This document shows, in pieces, positions 15,711 to 23,598 of a stretch of 27,754 nucleotides of DNA. The notes beneath the pieces were generated by a model. That model saw only the letters and a list, made by a program, of their open reading frames with translations, made no database searches and was not told the DNA's origin. Both the position numbers and the translations under genes were made by a program. The DNA comes from an uncultured Calothrix sp. (GTDB taxonomy: Bacteria > Cyanobacteriota > Cyanobacteriia > Cyanobacteriales > Nostocaceae): positions 1 through 27,754 of the forward strand of contig CAKZYM010000416.1 of assembly GCA_937884685.1 (NCBI GenBank), read 5' to 3'. Position 1 is the stretch's first letter, and each line of letters starts with the position of its first letter.

Positions 15711-15744
15711 TGTACTATTTTTTAGCTTCTCAAAGTTTGATATG

Positions 15745-15766
15745 GTTCCTAAGTTGAAGCTGGGAA
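15745..15766. repeat. solo arm of the 441-543 repeat
   Basis: The 22-bp segment starting GTTCCTAAG and ending AAGCTGGGAA matches the reverse complement of the right arm of the 441-543 element at 20 of 22 positions. The other arm is absent. Confidence 0.55.
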
Positions 15767-15862
15767 CTAGGATTTTGAGATTCTGACTTCGATTATTGCG
15801 AGTAATGTTGTTCGCTCAGATAGTATTTGAATTCAAGTTATTTAAATTCAAAATTAGCTCGA

Positions 15863-16696
15863 TTATAACAAGAATTTTTCAATCGCTGCGGCTGCTCCAT
15901 CTTGCTCTACATCAGGAGCTACCCAGTTAGCTATAGCTTTAACTTTAGCTGGTGCGCTACCCATTGCTACACCGATACCAGCATACTCTAACATTTCTAC
16001 ATCGTTAAAGTTATCGCCAACGGTCATTACGTTATTTCTTTGCAAGCCTAATAATTCTTCAGCCATATATCGTACCGCAGCCCCTTTGTTTACTAGCGGG
16101 TTAGTAGCTTCAAAAAAAGTGGCTACAGATTTAGTTAAATAAAGTTGTGCTGGTGTATATTGCAAACGCAAATCATCTAGTAATTTATCAATAACTTTTG
16201 TGTCTTCACATAGAGCAAGAATTTTGGTGGGTTCGTTATTTAAACAAGAGCGTAAGTCACCTACAGGAATTGGTGTGATACCGGAACGTTGTCCGTAGAT
16301 TTTTGTTTCTTCAGTTAGTTCTCGGACGTAAAGCTGGTCATTTATATAGAAGTGAACTGATAAAAGCTGACGTAGTTCTGGTCGCTCAAAATAATCTAAT
16401 AGTTTTAATGCTATTTCTTTATTGACAGATAAATGCTGGTGAATTTTTTGGGAAACTGGGTCTTGAATCCAAGCTCCTTGATAAGTTATTAACGGAAGAT
16501 TCGAGCCAATTTGAGCGTGGTATTTTAAAGCTGAACAGTACATCCTACCAGTTGCGATCGCAACTTGAATTCCTTTTGCTTGAACCGCTCGAACTGCTTC
16601 TATGACCCGATTGCTGATTCTGTTAGAAACTCCTGCGATGGTGCCATCGATATCTAAAACGAGTAGTTTAATATCTTGGGTAGATGTATTTCCCAT
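15863..16696 (-). CDS. Cof-type HAD-superfamily phosphatase
   Basis: A 277-residue haloacid-dehalogenase hydrolase of the Cof/type IIB group, which dephosphorylates small sugar phosphates and nucleotides with Mg2+. Motif I is DIDGT (D15 nucleophile, D17 acid/base), motif II is the ATGR segment (T48), motif III is K204 in NKGAAV, and motif IV is GDNFND (227-232). The cap between about residues 85 and 190 determines the substrate, which cannot be read from sequence. Length and order are normal for the family. It is monocistronic in appearance, starting at an ATG at 16696; a strong hairpin lies about 60 bp upstream. Confidence 0.9.
   Translation of the reverse strand: MGNTSTQDIKLLVLDIDGTIAGVSNRISNRVIEAVRAVQAKGIQVAIATGRMYCSALKYHAQIGSNLPLITYQGAWIQDPVSQKIHQHLSVNKEIALKLLDYFERPELRQLLSVHFYINDQLYVRELTEETKIYGQRSGITPIPVGDLRSCLNNEPTKILALCEDTKVIDKLLDDLRLQYTPAQLYLTKSVATFFEATNPLVNKGAAVRYMAEELLGLQRNNVMTVGDNFNDVEMLEYAGIGVAMGSAPAKVKAIANWVAPDVEQDGAAAAIEKFLL
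16554..16561. repeat. HIP1 octamer GCGATCGC
   Basis: Second HIP1 palindrome of the window, inside the Cof phosphatase gene. Confidence 0.9.
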
Positions 16697-16752
16697 GCTC
16701 TTAGATTTCCATGAATATATTTAAGTCACAGTTAGAGATTAACAGAAGATAG

Positions 16753-16780
16753 AAACCCGGTTTTTTGCAAAACCGGGTTT
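16753..16780 (-). terminator. hairpin after the PEP-CTERM gene
   Basis: AAACCCGGTTTT-TTGC-AAAACCGGGTTT is a perfect 12-bp stem with a 4-nt loop, 50 bp past the stop of the PEP-CTERM gene. The A/T-ended arms let it work on either strand. It probably ends that transcript and insulates the downstream Cof gene. Confidence 0.65.
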
Positions 16781-16830
16781 GTTTAATTCAAAGTCTTAGT
16801 GCTTTGATTTTTGAACAATTTGATAAAGCT

Positions 16831-17712
16831 TTATTTAGATTTACGACGACGCATAAAAGCAAGTGCTGCGACTGAACCTAAACCAATTATGGTTCCGGGT
16901 TCTGGTACTTTTGCAGCTTGTGCAAAATCTCGATTGGAGGAACTTCTTGCAACTACTGTGAAGTCAGGACCGTTATATGATTTTCCAGCTGCATAGATTT
17001 GAACACCAGCTAAACTATCAACATCCAAATCGGCTAGACTAACTCCCCAAGAACCAACTTCTTGATTGCCACCGATTTCTTTTGTATTTATTTTATAACC
17101 AGCGTTTTGTTGACTAATTTCAGAATCATATGATTCACTAATAGTCTTTTGAGCTGCCCCTTTTGTACCTCTTAATAACAATTGATTACCAGTAAGATTT
17201 CCGTCTACGTCGAGAGCTTGAATTAACATGTTACTGTTCATTCCTCTTTCAAAGAAGAATAGGCTATCTAATCCTTTATTATCTTCTTGAATAAGACTAT
17301 CGAAAAATAAGTCGAGCGTAAATGTTCCTTTATCTTCAGTATCAATAATTTTGTTCAAATTGTTGTTTCCCAAATAGTCTACAACATTTTGCTCGTGAGC
17401 AAGGGAATTTTCGTTAAGACCTTCAATCCTTGATATACCGCCCATGTTAACCTTATCACCATGGTCTGTACTTATAGCGCCACTATTTCCACCTGTGTAA
17501 TCATCATTGTATTCAATGTTAGCTCCATTAACATAGGAAAAGTTACTAAATGTCGTGCCATTTTGTGTAATAGAATCTAAGAATACATCGCCTTTTGTTC
17601 CACTATTTTGAGTAACATTACTTGTGAAACTTGCCGCTTGAGCGGAGTTAGAAACAAATAAAACTGAACTAACTGCTAAACCGATAGAAGTAATTACTTT
17701 ACTAAATTTCAT
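16831..17712 (-). CDS. PEP-CTERM exported protein
   Basis: A 293-residue secreted protein. Residues 1-26 form a signal peptide (MKFSKVITSIGLAVSS..., cleavage after SAQA). The mature part is rich in Asn, Ser, Gly and Asp with few cysteines, as in extracellular matrix or surface proteins. The C-terminus is a sorting signal: VPEPGT at 269-274, a hydrophobic helix and RRRK. Such tails are processed by exosortase in bacteria that make exopolysaccharide. The frame extends upstream to a TTG, but the ATG at 17712 is preceded by AGAAGGG and starts the signal peptide, so I use it. The body resembles a cyanobacterial PEP-CTERM subfamily of unknown function. No exosortase gene is in the window. Confidence 0.88.
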   Translation of the reverse strand: MKFSKVITSIGLAVSSVLFVSNSAQAASFTSNVTQNSGTKGDVFLDSITQNGTTFSNFSYVNGANIEYNDDYTGGNSGAISTDHGDKVNMGGISRIEGLNENSLAHEQNVVDYLGNNNLNKIIDTEDKGTFTLDLFFDSLIQEDNKGLDSLFFFERGMNSNMLIQALDVDGNLTGNQLLLRGTKGAAQKTISESYDSEISQQNAGYKINTKEIGGNQEVGSWGVSLADLDVDSLAGVQIYAAGKSYNGPDFTVVARSSSNRDFAQAAKVPEPGTIIGLGSVAALAFMRRRKSK

Positions 17713-18108
17713 TTGATTACCCTTCTCTTTAAAACTTCTCTTTATTTGAAGCAATCTGTCTTGCGCTTCATGTTTTTATTCTGTTGTATTAGCCCTATAA
17801 TTCACATCCGCAAACATCCCGATTAATATTTAAAGTTTAGGAATGCTAAAACGAGTTGATGTTTAAGCTAGTTTTAAGTTGAATCAATTCATATTAAAAA
17901 TATATTTTTAGCAAAATACTTTAGTAACTCATAATTACAAAAAGTATTTTTAAGTTTGATAAAGATGCTATTGATATTGATAAAGAAACTTTGGTTATAT
18001 GCAGCATTGAGCTAATAAATTAGATTTTTCACAAACGCTTGATAAAAAAATCATATTTGAGCGTTACGTAAGTAAGTCCGATTTATAGTATTTATCAAAC
18101 TCAAAACG

Positions 18109-18204
18109 AACGTGCTTCACCAGATTGGGAAATACAGCATATTTAGTTTTGGTGAAGTACATTCGGACGGGCAGGGAGGGATGCCCATCCCACAAAAGTT
18201 TGAG
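18109..18204. repeat. composite dispersed repeat with inverted arms
   Basis: CGAACGTGCTTCACCA (18109-18124 region) and TGGTGAAGTACATTCG (ending 18165) are inverted with two mismatches. The right arm continues into a block (ACATTCGGACGGGCAGGGA, then CCATCCCACAAAAGTT) that recurs in expanded form at 1118-1216. The blocks look like members of one dispersed repeat family. Confidence 0.5.
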
Positions 18205-18485
18205 AATATAGCTTTGTACCTCATTTAGCTGCAAAGTACTGTAATTTATTTGAATTATTATTCCTTTAAAAATTTTAATTTTTAGTTTTCTGTAAATTGC
18301 TGGTACGGTGTCTGAAGCTCATAAACCTAGAATTTTACTTATCGACTAAAACAAATGTTCCAAAAGGGAACCAACTGTTTAAAATAAGTAGATGTCCCCA
18401 ATTTCACGCTTTAATCACACAGTTTCAATCCAAAATCCGTCTTGAAAAGTTTTGGGGACGGAAACCGACACCCCAAACTTTCCGC

Positions 18486-18506
18486 AAAATCCAAAATCCA
18501 AAATTG
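18486..18506. repeat. heptamer repeat abutting the polA start
   Basis: CAAAATC-CAAAATC-CAAAATT occupies the positions where a ribosome-binding site would be expected, so polA has no Shine-Dalgarno. The same heptamer recurs 3' of polA around 21543-21558. Confidence 0.5.
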
Positions 18507-18507
18507 A

Positions 18508-21417
18508 ATGACTTCCGATAAAAGTTCTTCCCAAAATCCCATATTCGTCTTAGTTGACGGACATTCTCTTGCATTTCGTTCTTACTTCGCTTTCGCTAAA
18601 GGACGAGATGGTGGACTTCGTACCAAAACTGGTATACCCACCAGCGTCTGTTTTGGCTTTATTAAAGCTTTGCTCGAAGTGATGGAAAAGCAGCAACCTG
18701 AAGCGATAGCGGTTGCTTTTGATTTGGGTTTACCCACTTTCCGTCATCAAGCTGATGATACTTATAAAGCTGACCGTCCGGGAACTCCAGAAGATTTTAT
18801 TCCCGATTTAGAAAATCTCCACGAATTACTCACGGGATTAAATTTACCAATATTAACTGCTGCTGGTTATGAAGCAGATGATGTTTTAGGAACTTTGGCA
18901 CAAAAAGCATCTCAGGCCGGATATCAAGTTAAAATCGTGACCGGGGACAGAGATTTATTTCAGTTGGTTGATAAGGATAAGAACATTAGCGTCCTATATT
19001 TGAACAAGGAAACTCTACAGCGTTCAAGTAAAGGTTTAACAGAATTTCATTCGGAAGAAGTTAAGCAAAAGTTAGGGGTTTTACCAACTCAAGTTGTTGA
19101 TTTTAAAGCGCTTTGTGGTGATAAATCGGATAATATTCCTGGTGTTAAGGGAATCGGAGAGAAAACAGCGGTACAGTTGCTGGATACTTATGGTTCTCTG
19201 GAAAAAGTTTATCAATCTTTGGATGAGATAAAAGGTGCTGCTCGGAAGAAGCTAGAAACTGGTAAGGAAGATGCGGAGAAATCGAAGTTTTTAGCGAAAA
19301 TTGTTGAAGATGTTCCGTTAGAAGTTGATTTAGAAGAGTGTAAATTAAAAGGTTTTGAAAATAACGAACTCAAACCTATTTTAGAGAAATTAGAATTTAG
19401 TTCTTTTCTGAAAAAAATTAATCAGCTTCAGGAAAAGTTTGGCGGAAATGTTGAGGAAATAATCGAAACTGAAGCTGAAACTGCTGAAGTTGGAGACGAT
19501 GATTTATGGTTTTGGAGTGCTGATGATACAGAAGAATTCCAAAAGCAAAATGCTTCACCAATAGAACCGTTAATTATCGATACAGAAGCAAAGCTGAAAG
19601 AATTAGTTGAAATACTGCAAAAATTTACAAGTTCAGAAACTCCCGTTGCTTGGGATACTGAAACTACCGATTTAGAACCCAGAGATGCTGATTTAGTTGG
19701 AATTGGTTGTTGTTGGGGAACTGAATCTAAGGAAGTTGCTTATATTCCTTTGGGACATAAAAAAGGTAATAATCTTGATAAAGATATTGCTTTGGAAGCG
19801 CTACGTCCAATTTTAGAAAGTACAAATTATCCCAAAGCTTTTCAAAATACTAAATTTGACCGTGCGGTTTTCAGATGTCAGGGAATTAATATCGCAGGGG
19901 TAATATTTGACCCGATGTTAGCAAGTTACGTTCTCAATCCTGATAGCAGTCATGGTTTGAGCGAACTTTCTCAAAAGTATTTGAATTTGATGGCTAAAAG
20001 TTATGTTGAGTTGGTTCCAAAGGGTCAAACTATCGCGGATGTTAGCATTTCTGAAGTCGCGGATTACTGCGGTATGGATGCTTATACCACTTTTGGATTA
20101 GTTGCAAAACTGCGGGAAGAATTGAATAAATTTTCTGATTTATCAAAGCTTTTTTCAGAAGTTGAGCAACCTTTGGAAAAAGTTTTAGCGGATATGGAAT
20201 TTCAAGGAATCCGCATTGATACAGATTATTTAAAAGAACTTTCGCAGCAGTTGGAGACTGATTTAAATAAGTTAGAAATACAGGTTCATGAAATAGCTGG
20301 AGAAAAATTTAATTTAGGTTCTCCCAAACAGTTGAGTCAAATTTTATTTGAGAATTTGGGTTTAAGTACTAAATATTCTCGTAAAATCAAAACTGGATAT
20401 TCTACAGATGCAGCAACTTTGGAAAAGCTACGAGATGTAGATGAAACGGGAATTATTGATAGCATTATTGAATATCGGACTTTATCTAAATTAAAATCGA
20501 CCTATGTTGATGCACTTCCAGCTCTAGTCCGGGAAGATACGAAACGGGTACATACAGATTTTAATCAAACAGCAACATCAACCGGAAGACTATCTTCTTC
20601 TAATCCAAACTTACAAAATATTCCGATTCGTACAGCTTTTAGCCGTCAAATTCGTAAAGCTTTTATCCCAGAAAAAGATTGGTTAATAGTAGCTGCGGAT
20701 TATTCTCAAATTGAATTACGAATTCTAGCTCACTTAAGTCAAGAACCAGTTTTGGTAGAAGCTTACAATAATAATGAAGATATTCATACCGTTACTGCAA
20801 AATTGGTATACGAAAAAGATGATATCGACCCAGATGAAAGACGAGTTGCAAAGACTATTAACTTTGGTGTAATTTATGGAATGGGTTCGTTGAGATTTTC
20901 CCGTTCAACCGGTATAGATAAAAATCTTGCGAATGAATTTATTAAAAGGTTTTATACTCGCTATCCTAAAGTTTTTGAATTCTTAGAAAGCGTGAAAAAA
21001 CAAGCGATTTCTCAAGGTTATGTAGAAACAATTTTGGGACGCAGACGCTACGTTGATTTTACCAGCAGAAATTTACAGAACCTCAAAAATGTTGCACCAG
21101 AAGAAATTGAATTGAGTCAATTAAAGAATATAGGAGCTTACGATGCGGGATTATTACGTGCTGCTGCTAACGCTCCAATTCAAGGTTCTAGCGCTGACAT
21201 TATCAAAATTGCTTCGATAAAAATACACGAACTTTTGCAAGATTATCAAGCAAGATTGTTATTACAGGTTCACGATGAATTAATTTTTGAAGTTCCTCCT
21301 CAAGAATTGGAAGAATTGCAAATCAAGATTAAATCAGTTATGGAAAATGCTATAGAGTTAAGCGTTCCTTTATTGGTGGAAGCAAAAGCTGGTGATAATT
21401 GGATGGAAGCGAAATGA
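18508..21417 (+). CDS. polA: DNA polymerase I
   Basis: A 969-residue three-domain enzyme for Okazaki-fragment maturation and repair synthesis. The 5' nuclease domain occupies about residues 12-310 (VDGHSLAFRSYFAF with D17; ALCGDKSDNIPGVKGIGEKTA helix-hairpin-helix). The 3'-5' exonuclease domain, about 355-560, keeps the acidic residues D383 and E385 (DTETTDLE), the NTKFD motif and YCGMD, so proofreading should be active. The polymerase domain has motif A DYSQIELR (D731), motif B RRVAKTINFGVIYG (K782, F786, Y790) and motif C QVHDE (D923, E924). A Glu-rich linker of about 50 residues (325-360) joins the first two. The ATG has no Shine-Dalgarno. Full length and intact. Confidence 0.97.
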   Translation: MTSDKSSSQNPIFVLVDGHSLAFRSYFAFAKGRDGGLRTKTGIPTSVCFGFIKALLEVMEKQQPEAIAVAFDLGLPTFRHQADDTYKADRPGTPEDFIPDLENLHELLTGLNLPILTAAGYEADDVLGTLAQKASQAGYQVKIVTGDRDLFQLVDKDKNISVLYLNKETLQRSSKGLTEFHSEEVKQKLGVLPTQVVDFKALCGDKSDNIPGVKGIGEKTAVQLLDTYGSLEKVYQSLDEIKGAARKKLETGKEDAEKSKFLAKIVEDVPLEVDLEECKLKGFENNELKPILEKLEFSSFLKKINQLQEKFGGNVEEIIETEAETAEVGDDDLWFWSADDTEEFQKQNASPIEPLIIDTEAKLKELVEILQKFTSSETPVAWDTETTDLEPRDADLVGIGCCWGTESKEVAYIPLGHKKGNNLDKDIALEALRPILESTNYPKAFQNTKFDRAVFRCQGINIAGVIFDPMLASYVLNPDSSHGLSELSQKYLNLMAKSYVELVPKGQTIADVSISEVADYCGMDAYTTFGLVAKLREELNKFSDLSKLFSEVEQPLEKVLADMEFQGIRIDTDYLKELSQQLETDLNKLEIQVHEIAGEKFNLGSPKQLSQILFENLGLSTKYSRKIKTGYSTDAATLEKLRDVDETGIIDSIIEYRTLSKLKSTYVDALPALVREDTKRVHTDFNQTATSTGRLSSSNPNLQNIPIRTAFSRQIRKAFIPEKDWLIVAADYSQIELRILAHLSQEPVLVEAYNNNEDIHTVTAKLVYEKDDIDPDERRVAKTINFGVIYGMGSLRFSRSTGIDKNLANEFIKRFYTRYPKVFEFLESVKKQAISQGYVETILGRRRYVDFTSRNLQNLKNVAPEEIELSQLKNIGAYDAGLLRAAANAPIQGSSADIIKIASIKIHELLQDYQARLLLQVHDELIFEVPPQELEELQIKIKSVMENAIELSVPLLVEAKAGDNWMEAK

Positions 21418-21450
21418 GGAGATGAGGAGACAATCTTTAGAGCAGGGGAG

Positions 21451-21528
21451 GCAGAGGTAGCAGAGGAGGCAGGGGAAGCAAATATTTTTTTCTTCCTCAG
21501 CTTCCTCCGCTTCCTCGGCTACCTCCGC
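21451..21528. repeat. long imperfect palindrome of GAGGNAGC units
   Basis: Two 29-bp arms (21451-21479 and 21500-21528) are inverted with about five mismatches, separated by an A/T-rich loop containing TTTTTTT. Each arm is itself made of short purine-rich repeats such as GCAGAGGTAGCAGAGGA. It sits between the convergent polA and LapA-domain genes, so it may end both transcripts. Confidence 0.6.
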
Positions 21529-21577
21529 TCTCTTAACTCTAATCTAAAATCCAAAATTGTTTAGCTCCTAACTTTCT

Positions 21578-21856
21578 TCAAAACTCTTCATCAACAAAGA
21601 ATTCGTTATCATCTTCATATCGTCGAGAAGCAGTTTGCTTTTTATTAGATTTACTCAGCAAAGGTTGAATTAAACTCGTAGCAATTATCCCTATCCCAAC
21701 AAAAAAAGCTAGCAATAACCCAACTGGAATCTGAATTGATTCAAATGTAAGAAATCTTAACGATACTGCGGTGGCATTTTGAACGGAGATAATAGCAATA
21801 GCCATTATCCATAAAGCCATAATTATTGATAAAACTAGATTTACAGTTGTTTTCAT
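21578..21856 (-). CDS. LapA-domain (DUF1049) small membrane protein
   Basis: A 92-residue protein with two transmembrane helices (about 6-27 and 43-65) joined by the short segment NATAVSLRFLTFESIQIP and ending in a charged acidic tail (RRYEDDNEFFVDEEF). The pattern, with VQN after the first helix and PVGLLLAFFVGIGI in the second, is that of the LapA/DUF1049 family. Enterobacterial LapA acts with LapB in lipopolysaccharide assembly control, but a cyanobacterial role is not established. It is convergent with polA and has no operon partner here. The ATG has no evident Shine-Dalgarno. Confidence 0.8.
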   Translation of the reverse strand: MKTTVNLVLSIIMALWIMAIAIISVQNATAVSLRFLTFESIQIPVGLLLAFFVGIGIIATSLIQPLLSKSNKKQTASRRYEDDNEFFVDEEF

Positions 21857-22359
21857 AAAAAAGACTGAAAAGCAATTCTGGATACAGGAGATATTCTTTC
21901 TCTAATTTATCCAATAAAAGATGCTTTAATTTTATTCTGTCTATAGTACAGCAGAATTCAGATTAGCTAAAACTACCTAACACCTTCTCAAACCAAGACC
22001 CAGAGAGTTATAAACCTTTTATTCATAATCTAAATTTTTATAGCTTTTTATTTAGAGTTACAAAAAACTAAGTCATTATAGGTCAAAGACAATTAAATTA
22101 AAGATTTGGTGTTTTAACAAACAAAAATTTATACCGCAAATCCACACTCATCATTTAAGGAGTTAAAATATAAATTCCAAGTGCTTTACCTTTTGCTGTA
22201 CCTATAAATTTTACTTGAACTAAGCAGGGTGTAAGAGAGTTTAATATAGTTCAAATTTGGACAATAAGTGAGAATTTTATCTCAAAGTCACACGAAAACG
22301 TCCATTTTTTGCCTGTAGTTAATACCTAACCTTGCATATTTATCACTGCTGCAATCGCA
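21857..22359. other. 503-bp intergenic region between divergent genes
   Basis: AT-rich and without a credible gene, terminator or tRNA. It must contain promoters for the LapA-domain gene (minus) and the nuclease gene (plus), but none is clear enough to mark. GCAATCGCAATG at the nuclease start is a one-base variant of HIP1. Confidence 0.5.
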
Positions 22360-23178
22360 ATGTCAAGCCCTGTAAGACTTTTCGCCAGCTATAACCTTTG
22401 GTCATTAATTGCCCCGGCTTCGGGACAACAACGTTGGCACTGTCAAATGAAACGGGGATTTATTAAAGCACGACAAGATGAACCAAAAGTCAAGGCTTTA
22501 TTAAAGGCGAAAGTTACGCCATCACAGCGTATCGGATTGTTAGCTCAAAAAGGTGTTTATGAATTTCACCACAATAGAAATCTTCTCAATTCTGTTGATG
22601 GTGTAGAAAAAGTTGCGCGGCTTTTGAAGTTAGGAAACTTAGCCGATGAAATTCAGCAGCGAGTCCGACAAATTCTGAAAAAATATCAAGATGCGCCTTT
22701 ACTTTTGAATAAGCGTATCATGTTACTGACCCGTGGGGATGAAGGTTTTCCCAAGCCAATTTTTATAGAGCGTCAAGATTATCATTTTCGTTTATATGCG
22801 GCAATGGACTGCGTTTTGAACGAATCCGATAGTTCATTACATATTATAGATTTTAAAACTGGTAAATCTCCTTTTGACCGCCGACAAGCATTAGTTTATT
22901 TACTTGCAGCGCGTTATCTTTACCCGAAATATCAAGCTACAGCTTCATTTTATAATTTAGAAATGGGCAAAAAATCCCATGTGATTACTGTTAGCAGTAG
23001 TGAGTTAAAATTAATTGAATTTCATTTAGGCTATATTGCTGAGAAGCATCAAAAGGATTTACAGAAATATCGTCAAAATAAAAGAATATTTAGCAAAATT
23101 TTTCCTCCCAATCCCGGTTATCACTGCCGTTTTTGTCCGTTTAATTCGATTTGCGAACATTCTGAAGATGGGGAGTAG
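22360..23178 (+). CDS. Cas4/RecB-like PD-(D/E)XK nuclease with Fe-S cysteines
   Basis: A 272-residue nuclease-fold protein. The core is D150, then D164-F-K166 in IIDFKTG, then Q176-A-L-V-Y180, the QxxxY motif typical of RecB, AddB and Cas4 nucleases. One cysteine near the N-terminus (C28) and three near the C-terminus (C256, C259, C265 in YHCRFCPFNSIC) match the split four-cysteine iron-sulfur cluster of Cas4 and AddB. This predicts a DNA exo- or endonuclease with a 4Fe-4S cluster. No helicase, cas1/cas2 or CRISPR array is adjacent, so it is an orphan. Similar stand-alone proteins are annotated in cyanobacteria only as PD-(D/E)XK family. The stop codon runs into a heptamer repeat. Confidence 0.85.
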   Translation: MSSPVRLFASYNLWSLIAPASGQQRWHCQMKRGFIKARQDEPKVKALLKAKVTPSQRIGLLAQKGVYEFHHNRNLLNSVDGVEKVARLLKLGNLADEIQQRVRQILKKYQDAPLLLNKRIMLLTRGDEGFPKPIFIERQDYHFRLYAAMDCVLNESDSSLHIIDFKTGKSPFDRRQALVYLLAARYLYPKYQATASFYNLEMGKKSHVITVSSSELKLIEFHLGYIAEKHQKDLQKYRQNKRIFSKIFPPNPGYHCRFCPFNSICEHSEDGE

Positions 23179-23185
23179 GGAATAG

Positions 23186-23262
23186 CGAGTAGTAAGTAGT
23201 AAGTAGTAAGTAGTAAGTAGCGAGTAGTAAGTAGTAAGTAGTAAGTAGCAAGTAACGAGTAG
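23186..23262. repeat. heptamer tandem repeat (STRR type), 11 units
   Basis: Eleven 7-bp units, mostly TAAGTAG with CGAGTAG variants at regular places (units 1, 6 and 11), begin 7 bp after the nuclease stop. This is the short tandemly repeated heptamer class characteristic of heterocystous cyanobacteria. The CGAGTAG-plus-four-units block appears twice, suggesting that it grew by duplication of a five-unit block. Confidence 0.85.
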
Positions 23263-23353
23263 AATCAGAAAACGGGGTTTCTTTATTTTTTGTTGATTAA
23301 TATTTAAGAAAGTGACTATATTTAAAAGCTTATTCTCCCTTTATTTAGTCATT

Positions 23354-23457
23354 TATAGCGGTTTTCAGTTGGATAGAATACACCCTTCTTCTTAATCAGG
23401 AGAGGGACTGGGGTGATGTTTATCAAAATGTATTGCACTCAACCGAAAAACGCTATA
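23354..23457. repeat. MITE-like element with 29-bp inverted ends
   Basis: The ends TATAGCGGTTTTCAGTTG... (23354-23382) and ...CAACCGAAAAACGCTATA (23429-23457) are inverted copies matching at about 23 of 29 positions. The core contains CAGGAGAGGGACTGGGGTGA, a phrase I associate with cyanobacterial repeats. The right arm recurs at 10893-10920. No transposase or clear target duplication is seen. Confidence 0.6.
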
Positions 23458-23598
23458 TATCCAATTGTAATCGACCTAAAACTAACAAATAAATTCTATA
23501 AACTAATTGTATGGCAAATTAATATATATGGTTCACTACACTTTAAATTTTAAATTTCCAATTCTCTATTCCCAAAGACCAATTCCTGATTTAAGTTT

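Larger units (their letters stand above)
17713..18507. other. 795-bp intergenic region between PEP-CTERM gene and polA
   Basis: The left part should hold the minus-strand promoter of the PEP-CTERM gene. From 17880 to 18060 it is very AT-rich with no gene. A composite repeat lies at 18109-18204, and a heptamer repeat runs up to the polA start. A 74-codon frame at 18297-18521 overlaps polA and looks like chance. Confidence 0.5.

Noticed and set aside
16811..16996. 61-codon plus-strand frame opposite the PEP-CTERM tail
   Set aside because: It is a complement shadow of a well-supported gene.
17710..17754. Upstream TTG start for the PEP-CTERM protein
   Set aside because: The 14 added residues would precede the signal peptide, and the ATG at 17712 has a good Shine-Dalgarno.
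18297..18521. 74-codon plus-strand frame before polA
   Set aside because: It overlaps the polA start, runs through heptamer repeats and has no protein-like features.
22360..23262. CRISPR adaptation locus (Cas4 plus TAAGTAG repeats)
   Set aside because: The 7-bp units are tandem without spacers and there is no cas1 or cas2; the repeats are STRR-type.
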